Notes: generated by a model from the letters alone, not told the origin. A stretch of 64,000 bases of DNA from Rhizobium sp. L1K21 (GCF_024055895.1 NZ_JAMXLE010000001.1:1860001-1924000); one strand, 5' to 3'. Shown: positions 25,637 to 35,568, counted from the stretch's first letter. Translations and numbers: made by a program.

Positions 25637-27033
25637 CGGAAAAGCTGCCTTATGCGCTGACCGTCACGGTCGATCACCACACGCCAACCGTTTGCATTCT
25701 CATCAAGTAGCGACTGCAGCATCTGCGTATTGCTCACCTCCACGCCGTTGAGCGAGACAATGATATCGCGCGGCTGAAAACCGACACGGCCTGCCGGCGA
25801 GCCGCGTTGGACATCAACGACAACCACGCCATTCAGCTTGTTGCCCATCCTCAATTCCTGCGCAACGCGGGGTGAAAGATTGGCAACTTCGGCACCGGAG
25901 AGCGGGTTTCGTCCTTCGAGCACGCGCTGATCGCGCGGCACGGTCTCCGGTGCGCGCTCCAGCGAAATCGTAACCTCGCGCGCCTTGCCGTCGCGCATCA
26001 CGGTCAGATCGGCTGTCGTGCCAAGACCGGCGGTCAGGAGGCGATATCCCAGCGCATCGGGATGTTCGACGGGATGGCCATTCATGGCGACAACGGCGTC
26101 GCCCTGCTGCAAACCGGCCTCAGCGGCGGGGCTATCTTCGGCAACGGAGGTGACAAATGCGCCGCCGGCGTGCTCAAGGCCAAGCGCTTCGGCCATATCG
26201 GCGGTCAAGGTGGAAAACTCGGCACCGATATAGGGGCGCTCAAAGCTCTTGTCGCCGCGCTCTGCTGCAGCCAGGAACACGCGGGCAAGATTGGAGGGAA
26301 TGGCAAAACCGATGCCGTTCGAACCGCCGCTTCGGGAGAAGATCGCCGAATTGATGCCGATAAGTTCGCCGCGCATATCAATCAATGCGCCGCCTGAATT
26401 GCCCGGATTGATGGATGCGTCCGTCTGAATGAAAAAGCCGAAGTCAGAGACGCCGACACCGGTGCGGGCAAGACCGGACACAATGCCATTCGTGACTGTC
26501 TGACCGACGCCAAAGGGATTGCCGATGGCCAGGGCCAGATCGCCGACTTCGATATCGTCCGAGTCCCCGATCGGCAGCGGCGGCAGACTGTCGTCGGTAT
26601 CGACCTTCAACACTGCAAGGTCGACCCGATCATCCTTCAAGACAATTTTGGCCGGATATTCGCGCCCGTCTGCGAGGGCGACCTTCACCTCATCAGCGCC
26701 TTCAATCACATGGTTGTTGGTGATGATATAGCCGTCTGTGGAGGCGATCACACCTGAGCCCAGCGACGACTGTTTCTCGGTGCGGCCGGGTGCGCGGCCA
26801 CCAAAAAGCTGGCTGAAGAACGGATCGTCGTCGAAGATGGAGCGGCGCTGCACCATGCGCTCGGCATAGACATTGACCACCGAGGGCGCGGTCTGCTTGA
26901 CCAAGGGCGCGAAGGAGAGCTGCACCTCGGCCTGGCTTTGCGGCAGTTGTCTGGCATTTTCGGAATAGGCCTGCGGAACGAGCAGAAAAAATGCGGACAA
27001 AGATGCGGCGATCAGACCAGCGGGACGTGGCAT
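25633..27033 (-). CDS. Do-like periplasmic serine protease (DegP/DegQ/MucD type)
   Basis: 466 residues. A signal peptide (about 1-24) precedes a trypsin-like domain with His 108 (IITNNHVIEG), Asp 138 (DDRVDLAVL) and Ser 213 (NPGNSGGAL), and two PDZ domains (about 262-350 and 375-462). All catalytic residues are in place. It degrades or refolds envelope proteins under stress. The ATG at 27033 has AGGGAG upstream and gives a proper signal peptide; the frame opens 17 codons earlier but that part overlaps a promoter-like TTGAGC element. It is coupled to rarA downstream. Confidence 0.9.
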   Translation of the reverse strand: MPRPAGLIAASLSAFFLLVPQAYSENARQLPQSQAEVQLSFAPLVKQTAPSVVNVYAERMVQRRSIFDDDPFFSQLFGGRAPGRTEKQSSLGSGVIASTDGYIITNNHVIEGADEVKVALADGREYPAKIVLKDDRVDLAVLKVDTDDSLPPLPIGDSDDIEVGDLALAIGNPFGVGQTVTNGIVSGLARTGVGVSDFGFFIQTDASINPGNSGGALIDMRGELIGINSAIFSRSGGSNGIGFAIPSNLARVFLAAAERGDKSFERPYIGAEFSTLTADMAEALGLEHAGGAFVTSVAEDSPAAEAGLQQGDAVVAMNGHPVEHPDALGYRLLTAGLGTTADLTVMRDGKAREVTISLERAPETVPRDQRVLEGRNPLSGAEVANLSPRVAQELRMGNKLNGVVVVDVQRGSPAGRVGFQPRDIIVSLNGVEVSNTQMLQSLLDENANGWRVVIDRDGQRIRQLFR

Positions 27034-27433
27034 GCGGAACTCCCTGACGATTATTCTGTCTATATCTAAGTTTCTTTTGCTCAAAATGAAACGGCGGCTG
27101 CCGCTTCTGCCTTCAGGCAGATGAAAGAGAGATCAAGCATTTGCAAGGCAGACAAGCTTAAAAGTTTGTAATGTTCTGTTTTGAAGCGCACCACGGAACT
27201 TCCCGGCGGATTCAGGGTTAAAAGAACAAGCCGACAATCTCAAAACCTCGAAACTTGATTGAAGACGATTCGCTACTATGATCCGATATTATCGCGTTTG
27301 TCATGTTGACGGATGCCAAGCCTGCGGCGCCACGTTATCGCGCGCAATAACAAAGCAAACCCGAATCGAACCATGGGCTCGCCGCTCAGCCGGGACCCAG
27401 CTCGACTAATCTAACAGTTTTAACGGCCCTATA
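27034..27433. promoter_or_regulatory. Divergent promoter region between protease and MFS genes
   Basis: 400 bp without a gene. On the minus strand, TTGAGC (27084-27079), a 16-bp spacer and TAGACA (27062-27057) could serve the protease operon. On the plus strand, TTGATT (27255-27260), 16 bp and TATGAT (27277-27282) is a good sigma-70 pair for the MFS gene, leaving a leader of about 145 bases. A short palindrome CTGCCTTCAGGCAG lies at 27108-27121. Nothing else was recognised. Confidence 0.45.
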
Positions 27434-28699
27434 ATGAGACGTAACCTGCTTCAGATTCTCGCCCTTTTGACAGGGACATTCTTCCTTTTTCTCGCCAACG
27501 GCCTGCACGGTCTTCTGCTTCCCGTGCGCGGCACGGCGGAAGGTTACAGCACCACCATGCTCGGCCTGCTCGGCACGTCCTGGGCATCGGGCTTCGTGCT
27601 GGGCTGTTTTTTGGCCCCGGCGGTCGTGAAGCGTGTCGGCCATGTCCGAGCATTTTCCAGTTTTGTATCATTGATCGCGATTGTGGCGCTGATTACCGGC
27701 ATGTTCGTTGATCAGACGGCATGGGTCATTCTGCGCGCAGCCACGGGTTTTGCCACGGCCGGGGTGCAGATGATCATCGAGAGCTGGCTCAATGAACGCG
27801 CCGACAATGAAAGCCGCGGCACCGTGTTTTCACTCTATTTCGGTATCAATTTGAGCGGTGTCGTGGCAGGCCAGCTGCTCATTTCGACCGGCGACGTGAT
27901 GACGCCGTTTCTGTTCATGGCCTCCGGCGTACTTTATTGCATTGCCATGCTGCCGACCACGCTTTCGAAGGCTGCTTCTCCCAAACCATTGAATACTGTG
28001 AAGCTCGATCTGCGTGCGCTTTACAGAAATTCTCCCGTGGCCGTGGTTGGCATATTGCTGATCGGGATTGCCAATGGTGCATTCGGCACGCTTGCTGCTG
28101 TGTTCGGCGGCAATATCGGGCTCAGCCAAGGCCATATCGCAATCATGGTTTCGGCAGCCATTTTCTGCGGCGCGTTGCTGCAAATACCTGCGGGCAAGCT
28201 TTCGGACATGACAGACCGCCGTTATGTGCTGGCCTTCATTGCCATGATATCGGCGATAACGGCTCTGAGCCTGATTGCATTCCAGCCCACCCAGTTCGTC
28301 TACCTCGTTGTTCTGGTGGCGCTTTACGGCGGTATGGCGAACACGCTCTACCCGATCGTGGTGGCGCACGCCAACGACTTTGCCAATCCTGAAGACTACG
28401 TAAAGGTTTCCGGCGGACTTTTGCTGGTCTTCGGCATCGGCACGATCATAGGGCCGACGCTGGGCGGTCCGGTCATGTCGACCTTCGGTCCGTATGCGCT
28501 CTTCCTGATCACCATGACAGCGCATCTTTTCGTCGCCGCCTACGCGATCCTCCGCTCGCGGGCGCGGGCTGCCATTCCGGTGGATGAGCGCGGCGAATAT
28601 GGAACAATTCTCTCGGGCAACAGTCCGCTCTCAACGCCGCAAGGCTATGAGATGGGGCACAATCCCGAGGGTGTAAATGAAAAACCCGCCGCCGCGTAA
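27434..28699 (+). CDS. MFS transporter (YcaD-like)
   Basis: 421 residues, 12 membrane helices. LLPVRGTAEGYSTTMLGLLG in helix 1, GFVLGCFLAPAVVKRVGHVR (motif A), IIESWLNERADNESRG and the second-half PAGKLSDMTDRRYVLAF mark the YcaD/UMF group of MFS carriers. The acidic/Pro-rich C-terminal tail (about 375-421) is cytosolic. The substrate is unknown. It stands alone and ends before a strong hairpin at 28741. Confidence 0.83.
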   Translation: MRRNLLQILALLTGTFFLFLANGLHGLLLPVRGTAEGYSTTMLGLLGTSWASGFVLGCFLAPAVVKRVGHVRAFSSFVSLIAIVALITGMFVDQTAWVILRAATGFATAGVQMIIESWLNERADNESRGTVFSLYFGINLSGVVAGQLLISTGDVMTPFLFMASGVLYCIAMLPTTLSKAASPKPLNTVKLDLRALYRNSPVAVVGILLIGIANGAFGTLAAVFGGNIGLSQGHIAIMVSAAIFCGALLQIPAGKLSDMTDRRYVLAFIAMISAITALSLIAFQPTQFVYLVVLVALYGGMANTLYPIVVAHANDFANPEDYVKVSGGLLLVFGIGTIIGPTLGGPVMSTFGPYALFLITMTAHLFVAAYAILRSRARAAIPVDERGEYGTILSGNSPLSTPQGYEMGHNPEGVNEKPAAA

Positions 28700-28740
28700 G
28701 CAGGCCAGAGCCGCAAGGGCGGAATTGATCAATCCTGAAT

Positions 28741-28785
28741 TCAAATGGCCTCCGTGCTCCATTACGCGGAGGCCATTTGATTTTG
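28741..28785 (+). terminator. Hairpin terminator after the MFS gene
   Basis: A 14-bp perfect inverted repeat (TCAAATGGCCTCCG / CGGAGGCCATTTGA), extendable by two pairs into the loop, is followed by TTTT. It lies 42 bp after the MFS stop. It is the only recognised element of the 295-bp gap before the chemoreceptor gene. Confidence 0.7.
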
Positions 28786-28994
28786 GGAGGTTTGTTTCGA
28801 CGGCGTATCTTCTGCCGAATGTAACAAATGCCGCGCAGGCTTTATCGAAGCCGCGAATTCTATTTTCTGGTGTCCCCCCGACAGTTTTAGCTGCGCGGCA
28901 ATCGTCGGTTTATTTTTTGGTTACCCATTACAACTAATAACCAGACAAATTGCATCGATTTGTTCAGATACTTCCCACCTCCCAAGGAATAACA

Positions 28995-30896
28995 ATGAAC
29001 CTGAACCAAGTAAAAATACGAACCAAGATTGGTATCGTTGTAGCTTTCATGGGCCTTGCGTCCCTGCTCATTGCCGGTGTCGGCATTCAGGGGCTGCGAT
29101 CCATGAGCCATGCTCTTCAAGATGTCGGCGCCCGCGAAGTTGTTGCCCGCGAGGCAATGGATCTGCGGGTTGATATCGTTGCCATCAGCCGGATGACCTA
29201 TCAATTGGCAATGGCGCCCAAGGATGCTGCAGAATTTGCAGAACAGACCGACCGTCGCGTTGCCGAAATGCTGGCACGCCTTCCCATCATTGAATCGACT
29301 GCGGATGCCGAAGAGAAGAAACTGCTGGAGGACATCAGATCCGCGCTCAACAGCTATTTCGATACGATTCGTGCGATGGTGGCCACGGCGACGACGACTG
29401 GGGGTGATGACCCAGAAGCGATTGCTGCCGCTTTGAATACAGCTCTGGAAGGTCAAAAGGCTGTAACGACGACAGTGAAGGCCTATTCAACCTATTCGGC
29501 CAACACGCTGGCTCAGTCACGAAACTGGGCCATTGAACTCTCGCAAATCACGATGACGGCGCTGATTGCCGCAGCAATCGGCTTTATCGTTCTCGGAGCG
29601 CTTGTGGCCTTCACGATTGCACAGCGCGGAATCACAAAACCCATTCGCAGCCTGACAGCCGTCATGAGCCGACTGGCCAAGGGCGACCTTGATGGCGAGA
29701 CAATCGATGGCAATCGCGGAGACGAAATCGGCGAAATGGCACGGGCGCTTGAGATTTTCCGTGACAGCGAAAAGTCGATGCGTCGCATGAAGGCTCAGGA
29801 AGAGGCATTGCACCAGCAAAGTGCAGATCTCCAGGCCAATATCAGCGAAGTGGTCGGAGCAGCCGCTGCTGGCGATTTCAGCCATCGTATAACAAAAAAA
29901 TATGAAGACGAGGCCCTTGCCCAGTTTGCAGAGAGCGTTAACGCCCTGCTCTCCACTGTCGACAAAGGCATTTTCGAGGTACGCCGTGTAGTGGCGGCTC
30001 TCGCCGATGCGAACCTGACCGAGGAGATGCGCGGCAGCTTCAACGGTGCATTTGCCGAACTGCAGAAAAACGTCAACACCAGCATGAAGACCCTGCGCTC
30101 GACCATGCAGGATATTCACAACGCGACCGCCAACATACGGGGTAACTCGGACGAACTGTCCGGTTCTTCGCAGAACCTGTCGAAGCGGACCGAACAACAG
30201 GCGGCTTCGCTGGAGGAAACGGCGGCGGCGCTTGATGAAATCACCGCCTCTGTGCGCAATGCATCCGAGCGCGCTGCAGAAGCAAGCCGTATGGTGGCCG
30301 ACACGCAGAAAAGCGCGTCGCAATCGGGTGAAATCGTCCAAAACGCCATCACCGCGATGGGCCAGATTGAGGAATCGTCAAATCGAATCAATCAGATCAT
30401 CGGTGTGATCGACGAAATCGCTTTCCAGACCAACCTTCTTGCCCTGAATGCCGGTGTCGAAGCGGCGCGCGCTGGTGAAGCCGGTCGCGGCTTTGCGGTG
30501 GTCGCCCAGGAGGTTCGCGAGCTCGCGCAACGTTCAGCCAACGCTGCCAAGGAAATCAAGGTTCTGATCAACACATCGGCAGAACAGGTACGTGGTGGTG
30601 TTAGCCTTGTGCAGGATACCGGCACAGCGCTCGGTAAGATCGAAGACCTCGTCGATCGCGTGAAAGCGCATGTTGAATCCATTGCCGGATCAGCGCAGGA
30701 ACAGTCCGTCGGGATTGGCGAGATCAACGCCTCCATCAACATGCTGGACCAGATGACGCAGCAGAATGCTGCCATGGTCGAGGAAACCACCGCCTCCAGC
30801 CAGGTGCTCGCAACCGAGGTCGGGCAGCTTTATGCCGCGCTCGCCCGTTTCAAGCTGTCGAACGACAAAGGCCATGTCCCATCAAAGGCTGCATAA
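28995..30896 (+). CDS. Methyl-accepting chemotaxis protein
   Basis: 633 residues. Membrane helices at about 11-33 and 188-208 flank a helical periplasmic sensor of about 150 residues without obvious Cache/PAS features (four-helix-bundle type). A HAMP domain (about 209-262, ITKPIRSLTAVMSRLAKGD) and a second HAMP-like part (about 280-345) precede the signalling hairpin, whose tip IDEIAFQTNLLALNAGVEAA (472-491) is canonical. No C-terminal CheR pentapeptide is seen. The ATG at 28995 has AAGGAA upstream. It is the only chemotaxis gene in the window. Confidence 0.92.
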   Translation: MNLNQVKIRTKIGIVVAFMGLASLLIAGVGIQGLRSMSHALQDVGAREVVAREAMDLRVDIVAISRMTYQLAMAPKDAAEFAEQTDRRVAEMLARLPIIESTADAEEKKLLEDIRSALNSYFDTIRAMVATATTTGGDDPEAIAAALNTALEGQKAVTTTVKAYSTYSANTLAQSRNWAIELSQITMTALIAAAIGFIVLGALVAFTIAQRGITKPIRSLTAVMSRLAKGDLDGETIDGNRGDEIGEMARALEIFRDSEKSMRRMKAQEEALHQQSADLQANISEVVGAAAAGDFSHRITKKYEDEALAQFAESVNALLSTVDKGIFEVRRVVAALADANLTEEMRGSFNGAFAELQKNVNTSMKTLRSTMQDIHNATANIRGNSDELSGSSQNLSKRTEQQAASLEETAAALDEITASVRNASERAAEASRMVADTQKSASQSGEIVQNAITAMGQIEESSNRINQIIGVIDEIAFQTNLLALNAGVEAARAGEAGRGFAVVAQEVRELAQRSANAAKEIKVLINTSAEQVRGGVSLVQDTGTALGKIEDLVDRVKAHVESIAGSAQEQSVGIGEINASINMLDQMTQQNAAMVEETTASSQVLATEVGQLYAALARFKLSNDKGHVPSKAA

Positions 30897-30923
30897 GGGA
30901 CTGCTTCTTTTCCAATGATACAG

Positions 30924-30955
30924 AAAACGGCGCTCTCGGGCGCCGTTTTCATTTT
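30924..30955. terminator. Bidirectional terminator between mcp and ilvD
   Basis: AAAACGGCGC / GCGCCGTTTT, a 10-bp stem with a TCTCGG loop, has T-runs on both strands. It lies 27 bp past the chemoreceptor stop and about 35 bp past the ilvD stop on the other strand, so it can end both converging transcripts. Confidence 0.85.
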
Positions 30956-30983
30956 CAGCTGATCGCTTTATCAAACGCCTCGA

Positions 30984-32828
30984 TCAGGCGTAGTCATCCG
31001 GCAGGACGCGGACGGCACCCTTGTCGGCCGAGGCCGCAAATGCAGCGTAGGCCTTCAAAGCGGTCGTGACATTGCGCTTGCGCGGCTTTTCAGGCTTCCA
31101 GCCCTTGGCATCCTGTTCAGCCCGGCGGGTGGCCAGTTCGGACTCGGGCACTGCCAGATTGATCGTGCGGTTCGGTATATCGATCTCGATCATATCGCCG
31201 GTGCGCACCAAGCCAATTGTGCCACCTTGCGCGGCCTCCGGTGAGGCGTGGCCAATGGAAAGGCCCGACGTGCCGCCGGAGAACCGACCATCGGTGATGA
31301 GCGCGCAGGCCTTGCCCAAGCCCTTCGATTTCAGATAGCTGGTCGGATAAAGCATTTCCTGCATACCCGGACCGCCCTTGGGACCTTCATAGGTGATAAC
31401 GACGACGTCGCCTGCCTTCACCTCGTTGGACAGGATACCCTTCACGGCAGCATCCTGGCTTTCGTAGACAATTGCGGGGCCGGTGAATTTGAGGATGGAT
31501 TCATCCACACCTGCAGTCTTCACGATGCAGCCGTCGAGAGCGATGTTGCCCTTCAATACGGCCAGACCGCCGTCCTTGGAGAAGGGGTTTTCCACCGAGC
31601 GGATGACGCCCTTTTCGCCGTCGGTATCAAGGTCGTCCCAGCGTGCTTCCTGACTGAAGGCAACCTGGGTCGGAATGCCGCCCGGGGCTGCCTTGAAGAA
31701 ATTGCGCACGGTTTCGGAGTTTGTGCGGGTGATATCCCAACGGTCGATGGCGTCGCCAATCGTCGCCTCGTGGACCGTCGAGCAATCGCGGTTGATGAGA
31801 TCGCCGCGCTCGAGTTCGCCCAGGATGCGCATGATACCCCCTGCCCGGTGCACATCTTCCATGTGCACGTCGTTCTTGGCCGGTGCGACCTTCGACAGGC
31901 ACGGTACCTTGCGCGACAGACGGTCGATATCATCCATGGTGAAATCGACGCCGCCTTCATAGGCAGCCGCGAGGATGTGCAGAACCGTATTGGTGGAGCC
32001 GCCCATGGCGATGTCCAGCGACATGGCGTTTTCAAAGGCCTGTTTGGTGGCGATGTTGCGCGGCAGAACGCTTTCGTCGTCCTGCTCGTAGTAGCGACGG
32101 GCCAGATCGACGATCAGGTGGCCGGCCTCCACAAAGAGACGCTTGCGGTCGGCGTGGGTCGCCAGTGTCGAGCCGTTGCCGGGCAGCGAAAGGCCGAGCG
32201 CTTCCGTCAGACAGTTCATCGAGTTTGCCGTGAACATGCCGGAGCAGGAACCGCAGGTCGGGCAAGCGGAACGCTCAATGGCCTGCACGTCAGCATCGGA
32301 AACCTTATCATCGGCTGCGGCAACCATTGCATCGATCAGGTCGAGCGACTTTGTCTTGCCATTCAGCACGACCTTGCCGGCTTCCATTGGTCCACCGGAC
32401 ACGAAGATCGCCGGAATATTGAGGCGCATGGCGGCATTCAGCATGCCGGGGGTGATCTTGTCGCAGTTGGAAATGCAGACCATGGCGTCGGCGCAGTGCG
32501 CATTGACCATATATTCCACGCTGTCGGCAATGATCTCGCGGCTGGGCAGCGAATAGAGCATGCCGTCATGGCCCATGGCGATACCGTCGTCGACGGCAAT
32601 CGTGTTGAACTCCTTGGCCACACCGCCGGCTGCCTCAATCTCGCGCGCAACGAGTTGGCCGAGGTCTTTCAAATGAACGTGACCGGGCACAAACTGGGTG
32701 AAAGAGTTCACCACCGCGATGATCGGCTTGCCGAAATCGCCATCCTTCATGCCGGTGGCGCGCCAAAGGCCACGCGCACCTGCCATGTTGCGGCCATGGG
32801 TGGAGGTTCTGGAGCGGAATGCAGGCAT
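30984..32828 (-). CDS. ilvD: Dihydroxy-acid dehydratase IlvD
   Basis: 614 residues. It dehydrates 2,3-dihydroxy acids to 2-keto acids in valine, leucine and isoleucine synthesis. Fe-S signature blocks [16 protein letters not shown] (Cys 122) and [18 protein letters not shown] (Cys 192/195), SGGPMEAGK and the C-terminal [20 protein letters not shown] are complete. The ATG at 32828 ([20 protein letters not shown]) has GAGGAAACG before it; 12 earlier in-frame codons are not family-like. It is divergent from a small membrane protein gene (216 bp gap). Confidence 0.96.
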   Translation of the reverse strand: MPAFRSRTSTHGRNMAGARGLWRATGMKDGDFGKPIIAVVNSFTQFVPGHVHLKDLGQLVAREIEAAGGVAKEFNTIAVDDGIAMGHDGMLYSLPSREIIADSVEYMVNAHCADAMVCISNCDKITPGMLNAAMRLNIPAIFVSGGPMEAGKVVLNGKTKSLDLIDAMVAAADDKVSDADVQAIERSACPTCGSCSGMFTANSMNCLTEALGLSLPGNGSTLATHADRKRLFVEAGHLIVDLARRYYEQDDESVLPRNIATKQAFENAMSLDIAMGGSTNTVLHILAAAYEGGVDFTMDDIDRLSRKVPCLSKVAPAKNDVHMEDVHRAGGIMRILGELERGDLINRDCSTVHEATIGDAIDRWDITRTNSETVRNFFKAAPGGIPTQVAFSQEARWDDLDTDGEKGVIRSVENPFSKDGGLAVLKGNIALDGCIVKTAGVDESILKFTGPAIVYESQDAAVKGILSNEVKAGDVVVITYEGPKGGPGMQEMLYPTSYLKSKGLGKACALITDGRFSGGTSGLSIGHASPEAAQGGTIGLVRTGDMIEIDIPNRTINLAVPESELATRRAEQDAKGWKPEKPRKRNVTTALKAYAAFAASADKGAVRVLPDDYA

Positions 32829-33044
32829 TATCGTTTCCTCAATTTGTTTCATTCTGGCGTTCAAACGCCGCTTTTCAGCCGGGAACGCCTTGCTTTTCTG
32901 GGGCTGTCCTAACGCAACACCGATTTTCTGTCACTATCGGTTTTCCCCAAAGCGGTACGGTGCGTGGCGTTAAATTTGGTGGCATGATAAGCCAATCGCA
33001 AGGTTTTGGCACCAATGTGCGTGGAGAGACCAACGGGTGATAAA

Positions 33045-33275
33045 ATGTCAGACAAGGAAGAACGGCCCAACATTGTCGATATGAAACAATGGAAAAAGAC
33101 GGCCGACAAAAAAGCGCAGGCTGAAAAGAAACAGGCTCCGAAAGGCGCGCCGCGTGTTTCGACAGCGTTTGTGCAGCGGTTGGCGATTGCAGCGCTTGCG
33201 TTGGTCATTTTGTGGTTTGCGATGCCTGACGGCTATCTGAATACGCTCTTCGCCACCCTGACAGGCGGCAACTGA
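33045..33275 (+). CDS. Small single-pass membrane protein (76 aa), unrecognised
   Basis: From the ATG at 33045: a highly charged, Lys-rich cytosolic half (about 1-45, MKQWKKTADKKAQAEKKQ) followed by one hydrophobic helix (about 50-66, LAIAALALVILWFAMPDG) and a short tail. No family was recognised. The codon pattern and the upstream purines make it a plausible gene. It lies 159 bp upstream of msrP on the same strand, with no obvious terminator in between, so cotranscription with msrPQ is possible. Confidence 0.6.
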   Translation: MSDKEERPNIVDMKQWKKTADKKAQAEKKQAPKGAPRVSTAFVQRLAIAALALVILWFAMPDGYLNTLFATLTGGN

Positions 33276-33434
33276 CGCACCTCACAAGGCGAACACGAAA
33301 ATGTGGTTGAGCACCCCCTTTCACGTGATGGGTTGTTTTGATTTCATACCGTTCTGAAACTTTGCGTCGCTTGACCCCGTTTAACCAATACGGTCGATCA
33401 GAGACGCATGCGGAGACGCAGGAAGGACTTCAAA

Positions 33435-34376
33435 ATGGTTTATCACCCGCCGCGCATTCCATCATCGGAAATCACGCCGAAAGGCGTCTATCTCAACCGA
33501 CGCACATTTGTAGCCGGTGCGGTGGCAGCGGGCCTTCTCCCCTCTGCTGCAGGCGCGTCAGACTTCAAGGTTGCTGACAGCAGGAATATGGCCGGCGATG
33601 AAGCGGTCACACCAAAGGAATCCGTTACCACCTACAACAATTTCTACGAATTCGGCACGGGCAAGGAAGATCCCTCGCGCTATTCCGGCTCGTTTAATCC
33701 GCGACCGTGGTCGATCAAGATTGATGGGTTGGTGAAAAACGAAATGGAGATCGGCCTCGAAGACCTGCTTTCCTCCATGCCGATTGAAGAGCGGATTTAC
33801 CGCATGCGCTGTGTGGAAGCATGGTCGATGGTCATACCCTGGGACGGTTTTCAGCTTTCCGAACTTCTCAAGAAGGCAGAACCTTTGGGGTCTGCAAAAT
33901 ATGTGGCGTTCGAAACCGTGGTGCGCCCGGATGAAATGCCGGGACAGTCCGGCGTCTTCCAGCCATTGCCCTGGCCATATGTTGAAGGTCTGCGCCTTGA
34001 CGAAGCCATGCATCCGCTAACCCTGATGGCTGTCGGCATTTACGGCGAGGATTTGCCAAACCAGAACGGCGCGCCGATCAGACTTGTCGTGCCATGGAAA
34101 TACGGCTTCAAGGGCATCAAGTCGATCACGCGTATTTCGCTGGTGGAAAATGAGCCGCCGAGCACATGGAACAAGGCCGCACCGAATGAATACGGCTTCT
34201 ATTCCAATGTGAACCCCAACCGTGACCATCCGCGCTGGAGCCAGGCGACTGAGCGGCGCATCGGCGAGGACAAGGGTTTCTTCTCTTCGGGCCGCCGCGA
34301 TACGCTGATGTTCAATGGCTATGATGAGGTCGCAGGCCTTTACAGTGGCATGGACCTGATCAACACCTATTTCTAA
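33435..34376 (+). CDS. msrP: Protein-methionine-sulfoxide reductase catalytic subunit MsrP (YedY)
   Basis: 313 residues. The N-terminus has a Tat-type signal ([20 protein letters not shown], about 21-40), as needed for export of a folded Moco protein. [17 protein letters not shown] holds Cys 126, the molybdenum ligand, and [16 protein letters not shown] belongs to the pterin pocket. It repairs oxidised methionine in periplasmic proteins, receiving electrons from MsrQ. The ATG at 33435 is preceded by GGAAGGA. The moaA and mobAB genes in this window link it to the Moco supply. Confidence 0.95.
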   Translation: MVYHPPRIPSSEITPKGVYLNRRTFVAGAVAAGLLPSAAGASDFKVADSRNMAGDEAVTPKESVTTYNNFYEFGTGKEDPSRYSGSFNPRPWSIKIDGLVKNEMEIGLEDLLSSMPIEERIYRMRCVEAWSMVIPWDGFQLSELLKKAEPLGSAKYVAFETVVRPDEMPGQSGVFQPLPWPYVEGLRLDEAMHPLTLMAVGIYGEDLPNQNGAPIRLVVPWKYGFKGIKSITRISLVENEPPSTWNKAAPNEYGFYSNVNPNRDHPRWSQATERRIGEDKGFFSSGRRDTLMFNGYDEVAGLYSGMDLINTYF

Positions 34377-34455
34377 GCCCGCACAAACTTCGATTGTTTC
34401 AAAAACCAGCGCCCAACCCACGAACAACCGGGCGCTGGGGAAAGCGTAGCGGAAG

Positions 34456-35127
34456 ATGGCATCGACAAGCCGAAACGCAACAGCAACCTCCTCACGCCCC
34501 TTCAATTGGCGGCCGGTGAAGATCTGGGCGCTTTACGTCGTTGGGCTCATGCCGGCAGCATGGTACTTCTATCTGGGCGCGGTGGGGGATCTGGGTGCAG
34601 ACCCGGTGCGTACCTTCGAGCACCTTTTGGGTATCTGGGCGCTCCGGTTCATTCTGGCGACGCTTGCCGTCACACCGCTGATGGTTCTCTTCAACATTCG
34701 GCTGATCGCTTACCGGCGGGCACTCGGTCTTTTGGGCTTCTGGTATGTGCTTTTCCACTTCACCGTCTACGTCACGCTGGATCGGGGCATGAACCTTTCC
34801 GGTATCGTCGAAGACATTGCCAAGCGTTGGTATATTACCATCGGGATGGCGGGTTTTGTCATGCTGATCCCGCTGGCGCTTACCTCCAACACCTATTCGA
34901 TCCGTAAACTCGGCTCGCGCTGGTCCAAGCTGCACAAGCTGGTCTATGCTGTTGTCGCTGCCGGAACACTGCACTTTGTCCTCTCAACAAAGACGCTCAC
35001 CATCGAACAGGCGATTTACGTCGCACTGACGGTGATTTTGCTGCTTTTCCGCGTTTTCAAGCCGCGGATCATGAAATGGCGCAAACAGAATACTATGCGA
35101 AGGAAAAGCGACCAGGCAAAAGCTTAA
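34456..35127 (+). CDS. msrQ: Haem-binding membrane subunit MsrQ
   Basis: 223 residues with about six membrane helices of the ferric-reductase-like family. His residues in LGFWYVLFHFTVYVTLDRGM, KLHKLVYAVV and GTLHFVLS are the likely haem ligands. It passes electrons from the quinone pool or cytosolic flavin to MsrP in the periplasm. It follows msrP after 79 bp and the pair is clearly an operon. The N-terminal 17 residues are Ser/Thr-rich, and the C-terminus is strongly basic. Confidence 0.93.
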   Translation: MASTSRNATATSSRPFNWRPVKIWALYVVGLMPAAWYFYLGAVGDLGADPVRTFEHLLGIWALRFILATLAVTPLMVLFNIRLIAYRRALGLLGFWYVLFHFTVYVTLDRGMNLSGIVEDIAKRWYITIGMAGFVMLIPLALTSNTYSIRKLGSRWSKLHKLVYAVVAAGTLHFVLSTKTLTIEQAIYVALTVILLLFRVFKPRIMKWRKQNTMRRKSDQAKA

Positions 35128-35283
35128 ATAATAAGCAGCCTATATTTTCAGCGCAAAACATTAGCCAGCCCTGATTTGCACGCATAACAGCTCAGGAAAC
35201 ATCGCATTGCTAAGCACTTGCACAAATTTCATGCAAAGCGTATCTGATCACTCAAATGAACTCGTGCTTAAAGGATGTGCGAA

Positions 35284-35400
35284 ATGCTTAAATTTCGTCG
35301 CAGAAAAAATCAGGGCAATGCCTTCGTTCACTTCTTCAACTTTTTTGTTGAACAGGAACGCCGCGGCTTCACTCAGCGCCCCGTTGACTACCGTCGCTAA
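35284..35400 (+). CDS. Candidate small basic protein (38 aa), unrecognised
   Basis: ATG at 35284 with AAAGGA about 9 bases upstream opens a 38-codon frame ending in TAA at 35400. The peptide is basic and aromatic: it begins MLKFRRRKNQ, has HFFNFFVEQER in the middle and ends RPVDYRR. No known motif. A perfect hairpin terminator follows 34 bp after its stop, which supports a real transcript. It lies in the gap between msrQ (same strand) and the convergent rplQ. Confidence 0.45.
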   Translation: MLKFRRRKNQGNAFVHFFNFFVEQERRGFTQRPVDYRR

Positions 35401-35434
35401 GTCATAAGACTTTCAGAAGCGGCAAGAATTTTTC

Positions 35435-35465
35435 AGAAAGCCGGGTGCGCAGCGCCCGGCTTTCT
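35435..35465 (+). terminator. Terminator after the 38-codon gene
   Basis: A perfect 11-bp stem (AGAAAGCCGGG / CCCGGCTTTCT) with a 9-base loop; the end of the stem is T-rich. It fits a terminator for the small plus-strand gene or msrQ. Confidence 0.65.
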
Positions 35466-35532
35466 TCGTGTCTGGAACCAAGCCACAAGCCACGAGCGCG
35501 CGGTTTTCGTCCATTCAATCATGTATCACGCG

Positions 35533-35568
35533 AAAGGGCCGGATGCTTTTCAGCACCCGGCCCTTTTT
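35533..35568. terminator. Terminator at the end of the ribosomal protein cluster
   Basis: AAAGGGCCGG / CCGGCCCTTT, 10 bp, with a 14-base loop, 22 bp past the rplQ stop. The T-run is longer on the plus strand (TTTTT) than on the minus strand (TTT), so it may stop traffic from both sides between converging units. Confidence 0.7.

Noticed and set aside
31248-32912. Plus-strand frame of about 550 codons opposite ilvD
   Set aside because: Shadow of ilvD; no protein family features.
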